Positions 23,171 through 36,200 of a stretch of DNA of 64,000 nt are shown in pieces (positions within the stretch are counted from its first letter, which is position 1; every line of letters begins with the position of its first letter). Origin of the DNA: Trichobilharzia szidati (lineage: Eukaryota > Platyhelminthes > Trematoda > Strigeidida > Schistosomatidae); NCBI GenBank assembly GCA_944472155.2, contig OX235279.1, forward strand, positions 54,037,564 to 54,101,563. Direction: 5' to 3'. A model generated the notes under the pieces. It was not told where the DNA came from and searched no databases. It saw nothing but the letters and a program-made list of their open reading frames with translations. Position numbers and translations under genes: made by a program.

Positions 23171-26100
23171 GCCCCAACCCTCCCTCTTTATCCGGGCTTG
23201 GGACCGGCTAGAATACTAGTGACCTAGTAATCTAGGCGAGCTTCAGGGATAAACAGCGAATTTTATTTTGGTGGTTTTTAAGGTATCAGTGATATAGGGT
23301 GAGACGGCTTTTTGTGACAGTGCAACTGTTGACCGTAAGATTCAAAGAAAAGGTGGTTGTTGACAATCTGTGTTGCACTGCGCCTATGGCTACAGGCGAG
23401 CGAACGATTAAGTTGGTGTTTTACAGTGTTTTATATGAGTTTTCTGTATAGTGTAGAGTTATCGTCCTATTGACAAGCACATCGCTCTCATTCTTATTAA
23501 GATTTCGAATGTTTAGCTAATAGTTAATTACAATTCATAACGGTCAAATTCTTCCTGTTGTAATAATAGCTGGCTGCATCCATTGTCTTATTGGAAGATT
23601 CATGTTGTACTGCAGTTTGCTTTTGTTCGTGTAGTGATTTTCTTGTTGGTTAGATTTAAAGATGACAGAATAGAACTGTGTATGATTATATAGAAGAAAC
23701 GAGGACATTCAATTGGCGGAAATGTTTTAAAAGCAACATTTCATGAATTCACCAGAAATTGCAACCCTTCAGCTGAATAATCGATCATGCAAACTGTGAT
23801 GTGCTGGTGTTTAATAAGTCGATTTATGTAGGTAAGCTTATGAGTGACTAAAAAACCCCTTGTCCTTGGCATTGGGACTATGGACTTAACATGCAGGGAG
23901 GTTACTAATACGTCTCTTTCAACAACAAAATTGAGAAAATCCTTACTTCTTCTGATGAAGATGTGTAGTTTCCTCTGATGACCGGGTATTCCGTCAAGCT
24001 AATGGTTTTGGTAGGGATAGCTCATAAGGTTGCTTTTTGCAGACTTCTTGTCAAGCCTTTGCAGTGGTACATACAACACGGGAATATATCTAATTAGGTA
24101 ATAGGCTTATTCTGTGTGGAAGAAAGTCCCAGACAGAACTCAAAGTGATGTGACTCATTTCGTGCTATCCCTATGTTAACTTCACAATGGGATACGAGGA
24201 AAACGATAGTGTTGTATTCCTAGTTGTTTCCCTGATAGAAAGGACAGATGACACAAACCAGAGGTCCATATGTACAAAGTTCTGGTCGGTGAGATGGTAT
24301 ACACACCAAGGGCTCAGTTCCTATCCATTAAAAGAGGAACTTGGGTAAAAGATTGCTCAACAAAGCACGAGAAATCTGTCCTGACAGTACGGTGGAGCAT
24401 AGAGTAAAGACCCTGAAGGACATTTTATGTAAAAATGAGTACCCTGAGAGTTTTATCAACAAGTACACTAAAAAAATAGGTGCCAGTAAAGCTGTCCAAC
24501 CAGTTTTAAAGGATGTCATCTGAAAGAGATGACATGCAAGAAGGAAACTTGATCAATGTACTAGACGAACCTACTACCGCTAAGATTTTATTCATTAACA
24601 CCGAACACTGGTTGCTGCAGCAATTTGGGGAAGACAGGTCACCAGAATTTTGACAACCTGTGTATGTTTGTGCAAGCAAATGCACAGGTCATACAGGAAG
24701 GCGATTGTCTACTCTCATGATGAGAGCATTTGTGCAAGTGGTAAAAAAGCTGAAGCCAGTGCTTCAAAGGTTCATTATCAAAGCATTTTGTAGACTGTAT
24801 ATATGATATTAACGCAGTCAGGTCACTAACCATTGTCAGCATACATACAAAGATGCTTTCAATTATGAATCCTTGTGCAACTAGAGGTCATCAACCTGGT
24901 CTGTGTACAAAAGAAAGTGGTCATCGCTTGGAATATGTTACAAACTTTTTATGACTAATATTTTATTCTAGTCTCTATTAGAACTATCAGTACCACTATC
25001 TTAAGTAGTTTCATTATTATTATTATTATTCATTTTGCGATTGCTAAACCTACCAATTTCTTGCTCTGGAAACCCATTTTCTATTAGTCTAACAAACACA
25101 AACTTGGCAAATTGTAGGCGTCACTGACTGGTTCCAAGGTGAAGATTTGCACAGAAGTGCAGCAGTTCTATTTACCACACTGTGTAGCACACAAACAGAG
25201 ATAGAAAAAGATTAAAAACGACGATAATAGGCAGAAATGTGAAGGAGAAAGACTAGTAGCATGGATGAACAATAGGGAGATGACAAAGAGTGAATGCATC
25301 TGCGTCACAGAAAACGATCGTGACCCATATCACCATTGGTTCTTAGCATCCCGAAGACACCTCCCTACGTGGCTCAAACTAACTATCAATGAGTATGATA
25401 GACACAGTGATATGCGTTGCGGTCAGCGTTTGAACGGAAAAAACTCGAATTAGCATCAAGTGGAGGAGGATGAGTGAAATCAACATATTCACCTTGGTGT
25501 TTGGAGCTAATTCAGTGTAGACATTGTAATTAGATGCATTTTGACTGGATGGGAGACGTCTGTGAACAACTGGGATGAGACAAACGACTTCAGGTAGAAA
25601 AGTCGATCAATGAATACTATAGTGATAATTCAAGAGAAGTCCCTAATTGAAAAATTCGGAGATTCTAGATCAGTATCACAAGAGATGGTAGGCGGTGGAG
25701 GGTACGTCAGGCTGATGAAATTTGTTCGATGATGCAGTGGACTTTTGACTGTTGGATGTTTAGGTGTACTTGTGTGTAGTAGGGTTTGATCCATCAATGT
25801 CTCTGAGGAGCTTGTGTTTTGTATTATAAGAGATATAGGTAGTGGTTTGCAGTACGGAATTGTTTGGTATGTCGTTGGCTACATTGTGGGTTTATTTAAG
25901 TGTATGTTTTTTCTTTTGATTTAATATTTTCACCCGATAATGCATCCGATTTCTATTCCGATCTGTTGTGCTTTGTGTAATGTCGGTCGTTACTGGGTTA
26001 TTAAGCAAATGTATTGCTGTTCTTGAGTTTGTTGAAGGGCATAGATTGTTTCTTATTTTATATAAGGCGCATGGAATGTGTATTGTATGTACTTATTAGA

Positions 26101-27970
26101 ATAAATTATTAGCGTTGCAAAGGAGACAGTGTTTTCTTTGACTCAGGACACGTGTGTTCTGAATGAGGTATTGGCTGATTTTCCTAACATATTATGATCA
26201 GTAACAATAGGTACTTTGGCGATTACTTTTAGGAATAAAAGCTTAAGAACTTCAAGTTGTGTAGATTGTCATCTGTATGATCGGAATGGAGAAGATATTG
26301 AATTTAATACCGCTTGACTGGTAATTCCATTTATTATCATTCATCGACATCAAGTGTGAACCCTCATGCCCTATGATGTATATTGCGTCCATAAACCCTC
26401 TGAGACGGTTGGTGTTTGTTACTGAGTTGACTCAGGCAATCTGTATTCAGTCATTCGTTTCCTTCCTGCCAGTTAACTATATGATGTGAGCAGTCCATAT
26501 GTTGAATATTATGTTATTCCAGGGATAAACAGCGAATTTTATTTTGGTGGTTTCTAAGGTATCAGTGATATAGGGTGAGACGGCTTTTTGTGACAGTGCA
26601 ACTGTTGACCGTAAGATTCAAAGAAAAGGTGGTTGTTGACAATCTGTGTTGCACTGCGCCTATGGCTACAGGCGAGCGAACGATTAAGTTGGTGTTTTAC
26701 AGTGTTTTATATGAGTTTTCTGTATAGTGTAGAGTTATCGTCCTATTGACAAGCACATCGCTCTCATTCTTATTAAGATTTCGAATGTTTAGCTAATAGT
26801 TAATTACAATTCATAACGGTCAAATTCTTCCTGTTGTAATAATAGCTGGCTGCATCCATTGTCTTATTGGAAGATTCATGTTGTACTGCAGTTTGCTTTT
26901 GTTCGTGTAGTGATTTTCTTGTTGGTTAGATTTAAAGATGACAGAATAGAACTGTGTATGATTATATAGAAGAAACGAGGACATTCAATTGGCGGAAATG
27001 TTTTAAAAGCAACATTTCATGAATTCACCAGAAATTGCAACCCTTCAGCTGAATAATCGATCATGCAAACTGTGATGTGCTGGTGTTTAATAAGTCGATT
27101 TATGTAGGTAAGCTTATGAGTGACTAAAAAACCCCTTGTCGTTTGTAATTTAAGTTCGCTACTTACATTTGTCCTTGGCATTGGGACTATGGACTTAACA
27201 TGCAGGGAGGTTACTAATACGTCTCTTTCAACAACAAAATTGAGAAAATCCTTACTTCTTCTGATGAAGATGTGTAGTTTCCTCTGATGACCGGGTATTC
27301 CGTCAAGCTGATGGTTTTGGTAGGGATAGCTCGTAAGGTTGCTTTTTGCAGACTTCTTGTCAAGCCTTTGCAGTGGTACATACAACACGGGAATATATCT
27401 AATTAGGTAATAGGCTTATTCTGTGTGGAAGAAAGTCCCAGACAGAACTTAAAGTGATGTGACTCATTTCGTGCTATCCCTATGTTAACTTCACAATGGG
27501 ATACGAGGAAAACGATAGTGTTGTATTCCTAGTTGTTTCCCTGATAGAAAGGACAGATGACACAAACCAGAGGTCCATATGTACAAAGTTCTGGTCGGTG
27601 AGATGGTATACACACCAAGGGCTCAGTTCCTATCCATTAAAAGAGGAACTTGGGTAAAAGATTGCTCAACAAAGCACGAGAAATCTGTCCTGACAGTACG
27701 GTGGAGCATAGAGTAAAGACCCTGAAGGACATTTTATGTAAAAATGAGTACCCTGAGAGTTTTATCAACAAGTACACTAAAAAAATAGGTGCCAGTAAAG
27801 CTGTCCAACCAGTTTTAAAGGATGTCATCTGAAAGAGATGACATGCAAGAAGGAAACTTGATCAATGTACTAGACGAACCTACTACCGCTAAGATTTTAT
27901 TCATTAACACCGAACACTGGTTGCTGCAGCAATTTGGGGAAGACAGGTCACCAGAATTTTGACAACCTGT

Positions 27971-29940
27971 ATTTTTAGCTGGTTTATTCTAGGTGATTTC
28001 AATTCACCTCATATAGACTGGGTAGCTGTCACATCTCAAGTATCCGCTAATAAGTTTGACAGCCGGTTACTCTTGACTACCATAGAAAATGCCCTGACAC
28101 AACATGTCTTAGATAGTACAAGATTCGGTTCTACCCAGGGATCTTCCTTGCTGGACTTAGTGCTTACTCATGACAACGACGACGTGGATGGTCTAGTTAT
28201 TCACCCACCTCTAGCAAACAGTGATCATGGGATGTTAGATTTTAACTTAAGGGCTGGCAATTTAGTCAGTTTTCAACCCAAATCCCGACCTAGTGTTTGG
28301 CATGCTGACATAGTCGCTATAAAGGAGCCTGCTTCAACTGCCGACTGGTCAGTCAATATTGTCTCATCCATTGAAGATGAATGGGATAGATTTAAGAATA
28401 CACTTGAGAGGGTTATCACTGATTTTATTCCCTGGAGGGTTCCTAAAAGACCAACAAATCGGCCACCATGGATAAATAGACAAGCTATAACACTCCTAAG
28501 ACGGAGAAAAAGGTTCTAGAATCTCTTTGTTTCTACTGGGCTACAACAGTTCCGGCTGAAATACTGTGAAACCAGAAACCAGTGTAAAACTTTGATTCAC
28601 CAGTCAAGGATAGCTTACGAAACCCAGTTAGTTAAAAGTTCACCAGGCTGCCCGAAAAGACTCTTCTCATATATCAAGAGAAGAACACGTAATAGTGATG
28701 CTATCCCACCTCTTATGCTTGAAGATGACCAGACAAACCTGGCTGAGGATAACTTGACTAAGGCTGAGGCTTTGTTCAAGCACTTTAGTCAAGTATTCTC
28801 TGATAATATTGATACCAGCTTTGTAACTTTTCCAGAAGGTAACTTGAAAATGGCACCCTTATACATTGGAAAGGACACTGTCCTAAAGTGGCTTCTAAGG
28901 CTCAATCCTGGTAAGTCCAGTGGCCCTGATGAACTCCACCCACGTATATTAAAAGCATTGGCTGAAAACATAGCCGAGTCCTTGTCGGTAATCTTCAATA
29001 TGTCTCTGGACCAGTCTAAATGTCCAAGAGACTGGAAAGATGCCATCATTAGTCCGGTCTTCAAAACCGGATCTAGAAACTTAGTTCAGAACTATCGTCC
29101 TGTTAGTTTGACCAGTATTGTTGTGAAACTACTAGAAAGAATAATTCGTGATGCTATCATTCAGTTCATTGAAGGGAACAAACTTTTCGCTGTGGAACAG
29201 CATGGTTTTAGAGCAGGTCATTCTTGCTTGACCAACCTTCTTTTGGCCAGAGAAAGTTGGTCAAGCTCAGCTGATGCTAATATACCGGTGGATGCCATAT
29301 TCATCGACCTTAGCAAGGCGTTTGACAGGGTTTCTCATTCAGTTCTTCTAGTAAAGTTAGGTAGTCTGGGAATCAATAAAGTGTTTGCCGACTGGATTGA
29401 AGACTTTCTAAAGGACAGAAGACAATGAGTACGAGTTAACGGGGTTTTATCAACATGGGAATCGGTTAAGTGTGGCGTTCCTCAGGGTACAATTCTAGGC
29501 CCACTTCTTTTCCTGATTTATGTGAATGAGATTCCATCGGTAGTTAAGTCATCCTGCTTACTGTTTGCTGATGACATCAAGATATGGAGGGCTTTACACG
29601 ATGACAGTGATCAACTTGCTTTGCAGGAAGATTTAAACTTGTTAAGTGATTGGTGTAAGCACTGGGCCTTGGAGATTAACTTAAGCAAGAGTGTAGTTAT
29701 GCATGTATCTCATAGTCACGTGCACAATTACTCAATGAATGGCATTACTCTCCCAGTGGTCACTGAGTACAAGGACTTGGGAGTGGTTGTGCAGCATGAC
29801 TTGAAAACAGCAATAAAATGTAGAGATGCAGCCACTAAGGGTTTTCAAATATTATGGGCCATACGCAAGGCTTTTGCGAATTTTGACGCTGAAATATTTC
29901 GTATATTATATCCGACTTATATCAGACCTCATTTCGAAAT
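27971..29940 (+). mobile_element. CR1-type retrotransposon fragment, copy a
   Basis: One continuous frame of about 660 codons is interrupted only by TAG (28517-28519) and TGA (29426-29428). It encodes the endonuclease end (LGDFNSPHIDW, NSDHGMLDF), the linker, and RT motifs SSGPDELHPRIL, NYRPVSLTSI, FRAGHSCLTNLL, FIDLSKAFDRVSH, GVPQGTILGPLLFLIYVNEI and FADDIKIW, ending at YIRPHFEIG. Both the true 5' part (endonuclease start) and the 3' end are missing. The left junction is at ACAACCTGT and the right at TTGGGTA, both also present in unit B. Confidence 0.9.
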
Positions 29941-30259
29941 TGGGTAAGAGATTGCTCAACAAAGCACGAGAAATCTGTCCTGACAGTACGGTGGAGCATA
30001 GAGTAAAGACCCTGAAGGACATTTTATGTAAAAATGAGTACCCTGAGAGTTTTATCAACAAGTACACTAAAAAATAGGTGCCAGTAAAGCTGTCCAACCA
30101 GTTTTAAAGGATGTCATCTGAAAGAGATGACATGCAAGAAGGAAACTTGATCAATGTACTAGACGAACCTACTACCGCTAAGATTTTATTCATTAACACC
30201 GAACACTGGTTGCTGCAGCAATTTGGGGAAGACAGGTCACCAGAATTTTGACAACCTGT

Positions 30260-32229
30260 ATTTTTAGCTGTCTTATTCTAGGTGATTTCAATGCACCTCA
30301 TATAGACTGGGTAGCTGTCACATCTCAAGTATCCGCTAATAAGTTTGACAGCCGGTTACTCTTGACTACCATAGAAAATGCCCTGACACAACATGTCTTA
30401 GATAGTACAAGATTCGGTTCTACCCAGGGATCTTCCTTGCTGGACTTAGTGCTTACTCTTGACAACGACGACGTGGATGGTCTAGTTATCCACCCACCTC
30501 TAGCAAACAGTGATCATGGGGTGTTAGATTTTAACTTAAGGGCTGGCAATTTAGTCAGTTTTCAACCCAAATCCCGACCTAGTGTTTGGCATGCTGACAT
30601 AGTCGCTATAAAGGAGCCTGCTTCAACTGCCGACTGGTCAGTCAATATTGTCTCATCCATTGAAGATGAATGGGATAGATTTAAGAATACACTTGAGAGG
30701 GTTATCACTGATTTTATTCCCTGGAGGGTTCCTAAAAGACCAACAAATCGGCCACCATGGATAAATAGACAAGCTATAACACTCCTAAGACGGAGAAAAA
30801 GGTTCTAGAATCTCTTTGTTTCTACTGGGCTACAACAGTTCCGGCTGAAATACTGTGAAACCAGAAACCAGTGTAAAACTTTGATTCACCAGTCAAGGAT
30901 AGCTTACGAAACCCAGTTAGTTAAAAGTTCACCAGGCTGCCCGAAAAGACTCTTCTCATATATCAAGAGAAGAACACGTAATAGTGATGCTATCCCACCT
31001 CTTATGCTTGAAGATGACCAGACAAACCTGGCTGAGGATAACTTGACTAAGGCTGAGGCTTTGTTCAAGCACTTTAGTCAAGTATTCTCTGATAATATTG
31101 ATACCAGCTTTGTAACTTTTCCAGAAGGTAACTTGAAAATGGCACCCTTATACATTGGAAAGGACACTGTCCTAAAGTGGCTTCTAAGGCTCAATCCTGG
31201 TAAGTCCAGTGGCCCTGATGAACTCCACCCACGTATATTAAAAGCATTGGCTGAAAACATAGCCGAGTCCTTGTCGGTAATCTTCAATATGTCTCTGGAC
31301 CAGTCTAAATGTCCAAGAGACTGGAAAGATGCCATCATTAGTCCGGTCTTCAAAACCGGATCTAGAAACTTAGTTCAGAACTATCGTCCTGTTAGTTTGA
31401 CCAGTATTGTTGTTAAACTACTAGAAAGAATAATTCGTGATGCTATCATTCAGTTCATTGAAGGGAACAAACTTTTCGCTGTGGAACAGCCTGGTTTTAG
31501 AGCAGGTCATTCTTGCTTGACCAACCTTCTTTTGGCCAGAGAAAGTTGGTCAAGCTCAGCTGATGCTAATATACCGGTGGATGCCATATTCATCGACCTT
31601 AGCAAGGCGTTTGACAGGGTTTCTCATTCGGGTCTTCTAGTAAAGTTAGGTAGTCTGGGAATCAATAGAGTGGTTGCCGACTGGATTGAAGACTTTCTAA
31701 AGGACAGAAGACAATGAGTACGAGTTAACGGGGTTTTATCAACATGGGAATCGGTTAAGTGTGGCGTTCCTCAGGGTACAATTCTAGGCCCACTTCTTTT
31801 CCTGATTTATGTGAATGAGATTCCATCGGTAGTTAAGTCATCCTGCTTACTGTTTGCTGATGACATCAAGATATGGAGGGCTTTACACGATGACAGTGAT
31901 CAACTTGCTTTGCAGGAAGATTTAAACTTGTTAAGTGATTGGTGTAAGCACTGGGCCTTGGAGATTAACTTAAGCAAGAGTGTAGTTATGCATGTATCTC
32001 ATAGTCACGTGCACAATTACTCAATGAATGGCATTACTCTCCCAGTGGTCACTGAGTACAAGGACTTGGGAGTGGTTGTGCAGCATGACTTGAAAACAGC
32101 AATAAAATGTAGAGATGCAGCCACTAAGGGTTTTCGAATATTATGGGCCACACGCAAGGCTTTTGCGAATTTTGACGCTGAAATATTTCGTATATTATAT
32201 CCGACTTATATCAGACCTCATTTCGAAAT
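30260..32229 (+). mobile_element. CR1-type retrotransposon fragment, copy b
   Basis: This is the second copy of the fragment, with the same stops at 30806-30808 and 31715-31717. A few amino-acid differences from copy a are visible (for example GLLVKLG against VLLVKLG, and NRVVADW against NKVFADW). Its end is joined to the third PLE segment by the same TTGGGTA overlap. Confidence 0.9.
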
Positions 32230-33274
32230 TGGGTAGAAGATTGCTCAACAAAGCACGAGAAATCTGTCCTGACAGTACGGTGGAGCATAGAGTAAAGACC
32301 CTGAAGGACATTTTATGTAAAAATGAGTACCCTGAGAGTTTTATCAACAAGTACACTAAAAAAATAGGTGCCAGTAAAGCTGTCCAACCAGTTTTAAAGG
32401 ATGTCATCTGAAAGAGATGACATGCAAGAAGGAAACTTGATCAATGTACTAGACGAACCTACTACCGCTAAGATTTTATTCATTAACACCGAACACTGGT
32501 TGCTTCAGCAATTTGGGGAAGACAGGTCACCAGAATTTTGACAACCTGTGTATGTTTGTGCAAGCAAATTCACAGGTCATACAGGAAGGCGATTGTCTAC
32601 TCTCATGATGAGAGCATTTGTGCAAGTGGTAAAAAAGCTGAAGCCAGTGCTTCAAAGGTTCATTATCAAAGCATCTTGTAGACTGTATATATGATATTAA
32701 CGCAGTCAGGTCACTAACCATTGTCAGCACGCATACAAAGATGCTTTCAATTATGAATCCTTGTGCAGCTAGATGTCATCAACCTGGTCTGTGTACAAAA
32801 GAAAGTGGTCATCGCTTGGAATATGTTACGAACTTTTTGTGACTAATATTTTATTCTAGTCTCTATTAGAACTATCAGTACCACTATCTTAAGTAGTTTC
32901 ATGATTATTATTATTATTCATTTTGCGATTGCTAAACCTACCAATTTCTTGCTCTGGAAACCCATTTTCTATTAGTCTAACAAACACAAACTTGGCAAAT
33001 TGTAGGCGTCACTGACTGGTTCCAAGGTGAAGATTTGCACAGAAGTGCAGCAGTTCTATTTACCACACTGTGTAGCACACAAACAGAGATAGAAAAAGAT
33101 TAAAAACGACGATAATAGGCAGAAATGTGAAGGAGAAAGACTAGTAGCATGGATGAACAATAGGGAGATGACAAAGAGTGAATGCATCTGCGTCACAGAA
33201 AACGATCGTGACCCATATCACCATTGGTTCTTAGCATCCCGAAGACACCTCCCTACGTGGCTCAAACTAACTAT

Positions 33275-36200
33275 CAATGAGTATGATAGACACAGTGATA
33301 TGCGTTGCGGTCAGCGTTTGAACGGAAAAAACTCGAATTAGCATCAAGTGGAGGAGGATGAGTGAAATCAACATATTCACCTTGATGTTTGGAGCTAATT
33401 CAGTGTAGACATTGTAATTAGATGCATTTTGACTGGATGGGAGACGTCTGTGAACAACTGGGATGAGACAAACGACTTCAGGTAGAAAAGTCGATCAATG
33501 AATACTATAGTGATAATTCAAGAGAAGTCCCTAATTGAAAAATTCGGAGATTCTAGATCAGTATCACAAGAGATGGTAGGCGGTGGAGGGTACGTCAGGC
33601 TGATGAAATTTGTTCGATGATGCAGTGGACTTTTGACTGTTGGATGTTTAGGTGTACTTGTGTGTAGTAGGGTTTGATCCATCAATGTCTCTGAGGAGCT
33701 TGTGTTTTGTATTATAAGAGATATAGGTAGTGGTTTGCAGTACGGAATTGTTTGGTATGTCGTTGGCTACATTGTGGGTTTATTTAAGTGTATGTTTTTT
33801 CTTTTGATTTAATATTTTCACCCGATAATGCATCCGATTTCTATTCCGATCTGTTGTGCTTTGTGTAATGTCGGTCGTTACTGGGTTATTAAGCAAATGT
33901 ATTGCTGTTCTTGAGTTTGTTGAAGGGCGTAGATTGTTTATTATTTTATATAAGGCGCATGGAATGTGTATTGTATGTACTTATTAGAATAAATTATTAG
34001 CGTTGCAAAGGAGACAGTGTTTTCTTTGACTCAGGACACGTGTGTTCTGAATGAGGTATTGGCTGATTTTCCTAACATATTATGATCAGTAACAATAGGT
34101 ACTTTGGCGATTACTTTTAGGAATAAAAGCTTAAGAACTTCAAGTTGTGTAGATTGTCATCTGTATGATCGGAATGGAGAAGATATTGAATTTAATACCG
34201 CTTGACTGGTAATTCCATTTATTATCATTCATCGACATCAAGTGTGAACCCTCATGCCCTATGATGTATATTGCGTCCATAAACCCTCTGAGACGGTTGG
34301 TGTTTGTTACTGAGTTGACTCAGGCAATCTGTATTCAGTCATTCGTTTCCTTCCTGCCAGTTAACTATATGATGTGAGCAGTCCATATGTTGAATATTAT
34401 GTTATTCCAGGGATAAACAGCGAATTTTATTTTGGTGGTTTTTAAGGTATCAGTGATATAGGATGAGACGGCTTTTTGTGACAGTGCAACTGTTGACCGT
34501 AAGATTCAAAGAAAAGGTGGTTGTTGACAATCTGTGTTGCACTGCGCCTATGGCTACAGGCAAGCGAACGATTAAGTGTGTTGGTGTTTTACAGTGTTTT
34601 ATATGAGTTTTCTGTATAGTGTAGAGTTATCGTCCTATTGACAAGCACATCGCTCTCATTCTTATTAAGATTTCGAATGTTTAGCTAATAGTTAATTACA
34701 ATTCATAACGGTCAAATTCTTCCTGTTGTAATAATAGCTGGCTGCATCCATTGTCTTATTGGAAGATTCATGTTGTACTGCAGTTTGCTTTTGTTCGTGT
34801 AGTGATTTTCTTGTTGGTTAGATTTAAAGATGACAGAATAGAACTGTGTATGATTATATAGAAGAAACGAGGACATTCAATTGGCGGAAATGTTTTAAAA
34901 GCAACATTTCATGAATTCACCAGAAATTGCAACCCTTCAGCTGAATAATCGATCATGCAAACTGTGATGTGCTGGTGTTTAATAAGTCGATTTATGTAGG
35001 TAAGCTTATGAGTGACTAAAAAACCCCTTGTCGTTTGTAATTTAAGTTCGCTACTTACATTTGTCCTTGGCATTGGGACTATGGACTTAACATGCAGGGA
35101 GGTTACTAATACGTCTCTTTCAACAACAAAATTGAGAAAATCCTTACTTCTTCTGATGAAGATGTGTAGTTTCCTCTGATGACCGGGTATTCCGTCAAGC
35201 TAATGGTTTTGGTAGGGATAGCTCGTAAGGTTGCTTTTTGCAGACTTCTTGTCAAGCCTTTGCAGTGGTACATACAACACGGGAATATATCTAATTAGGT
35301 AATAGGCTTATTCTGTGTGGAAGAAAGTCCCAGACAGAACTTAAAGTGATGTGACTCATTTCGTGCTATCCCTATGTTAACTTCACAATGGGATACGAGG
35401 AAAACGATAGTGTTGTATTCCTGGTTGTTGTTTCCCTGATAGAAAGGACAGATGACACAAACCAGAGGTCCATATGTACAAAGTTCTGGTCGGTGAGATG
35501 GTATACACACCAAGGGCTCAGTTCCTATCCATTAAAAGAGGAACTTGGGTAAAAGATTGCTCAACAAAGCACGAGAAATCTGTCCTGACAGTACGGTGGA
35601 GCATAGAGTAAAGACCCTGAAGGACATTTTATGTAAAAATGAGTACCCTGAGAGTTTTATCAACAAGTACACTAAAAAAATAGGTGCCAGTAAAGCTGTC
35701 CAACCAGTTTTAAAGGATGTCATCTGAAAGAGATGACATGCAAGAAGGAAACTTGATCAATGTACTAGACGAACCTACTACCGCTAAGATTTTATTCATT
35801 AACACCGAACACTGGTTGCTGCAGCAATTTGGGGAAGACAGGTCACCAGAATTTTGAAAACCTGTATTTTTAGCTGGCTTATTCTAGATGATTTCAATTC
35901 ACCTCATATAGACTGGGTAGCTGTCACATCTCAAGTATCCACTAATAAGTTTGACAGCCGGTTACTCTTGACTACCATAGAAAATGCCCTGACACAACAT
36001 GTCTTAGATAGTACAAGATTCGATTCTACCCAGGGATCTTCCTTGCTGGACTTAGTGCTTACTCTTGACAACGACGACGTGGATGGTCTAGTTATTCACC
36101 CACCTCTAGCAAACAGTGATCATGGGGTGTTAGATTTTAACTTAAGGGCTGGCAATTTAGTCAGTTTTCAACCCAAATCCCGACCTAGTGTTTGGCATGC

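Larger units (their letters stand above)
20031..23243 (-). mobile_element. Near-complete RTE-clade retrotransposon
   Basis: This ~3.2-kb element has an apurinic-type endonuclease followed by reverse transcriptase, ending in a short TAA-rich tail (TTATTATTG on the plus strand at 20031). Target-site traces are GGGAT-like at both ends, and the empty site is visible in unit B copies 1, 3 and 4. The sequence resembles the schistosome SR2-type RTE group. The coding frame is broken by two frame changes and ends early, so it is inactive as it stands. It is inserted antisense within unit B copy 2. Confidence 0.9.
18892..25386 (+). repeat. Unit B copy 2 with RTE insertion
   Basis: This copy is 6495 bp long because it contains the RTE element at 20031-23243. 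It also lacks 33 bp present in the other copies (junction near 23860-23866, between two TTGTC pentamers). Without the RTE it is about 3.28 kb. Confidence 0.9.
27652..32230 (+). repeat. Two tandem copies of a 2289-bp PLE/CR1 block
   Basis: Positions 27959 and 30248, 28592 and 30881, and 29522 and 31811 correspond at a constant offset of 2289. Each block is about 319 bp of unit B (PLE fragment to CAACCTGT) followed by about 1970 bp of CR1. A third copy of the PLE segment closes the series at 32230, after which unit B resumes. Both blocks share the same two in-frame stop codons, and they differ at a few positions. Confidence 0.9.
25387..33274 (+). repeat. Unit B copy 3 with doubled PLE/CR1 block
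   Basis: This copy is 7888 bp long because a 2289-bp block (PLE segment plus CR1 fragment) was added twice between its PLE fragment and its tail. Removing both blocks leaves about 3.31 kb. The RTE site is empty (near 26518). A minus-strand frame of 123 codons (27017-27388) is open only here, because a codon that is TAG in other copies reads CAG; I do not recognise it. Confidence 0.85.

Noticed and set aside
27017..27388. A 123-codon minus-strand gene in unit B copy 3
   Set aside because: The same frame has an in-frame TAG in the other B copies, it has no recognisable motif, and it is most simply a chance opening in one copy.
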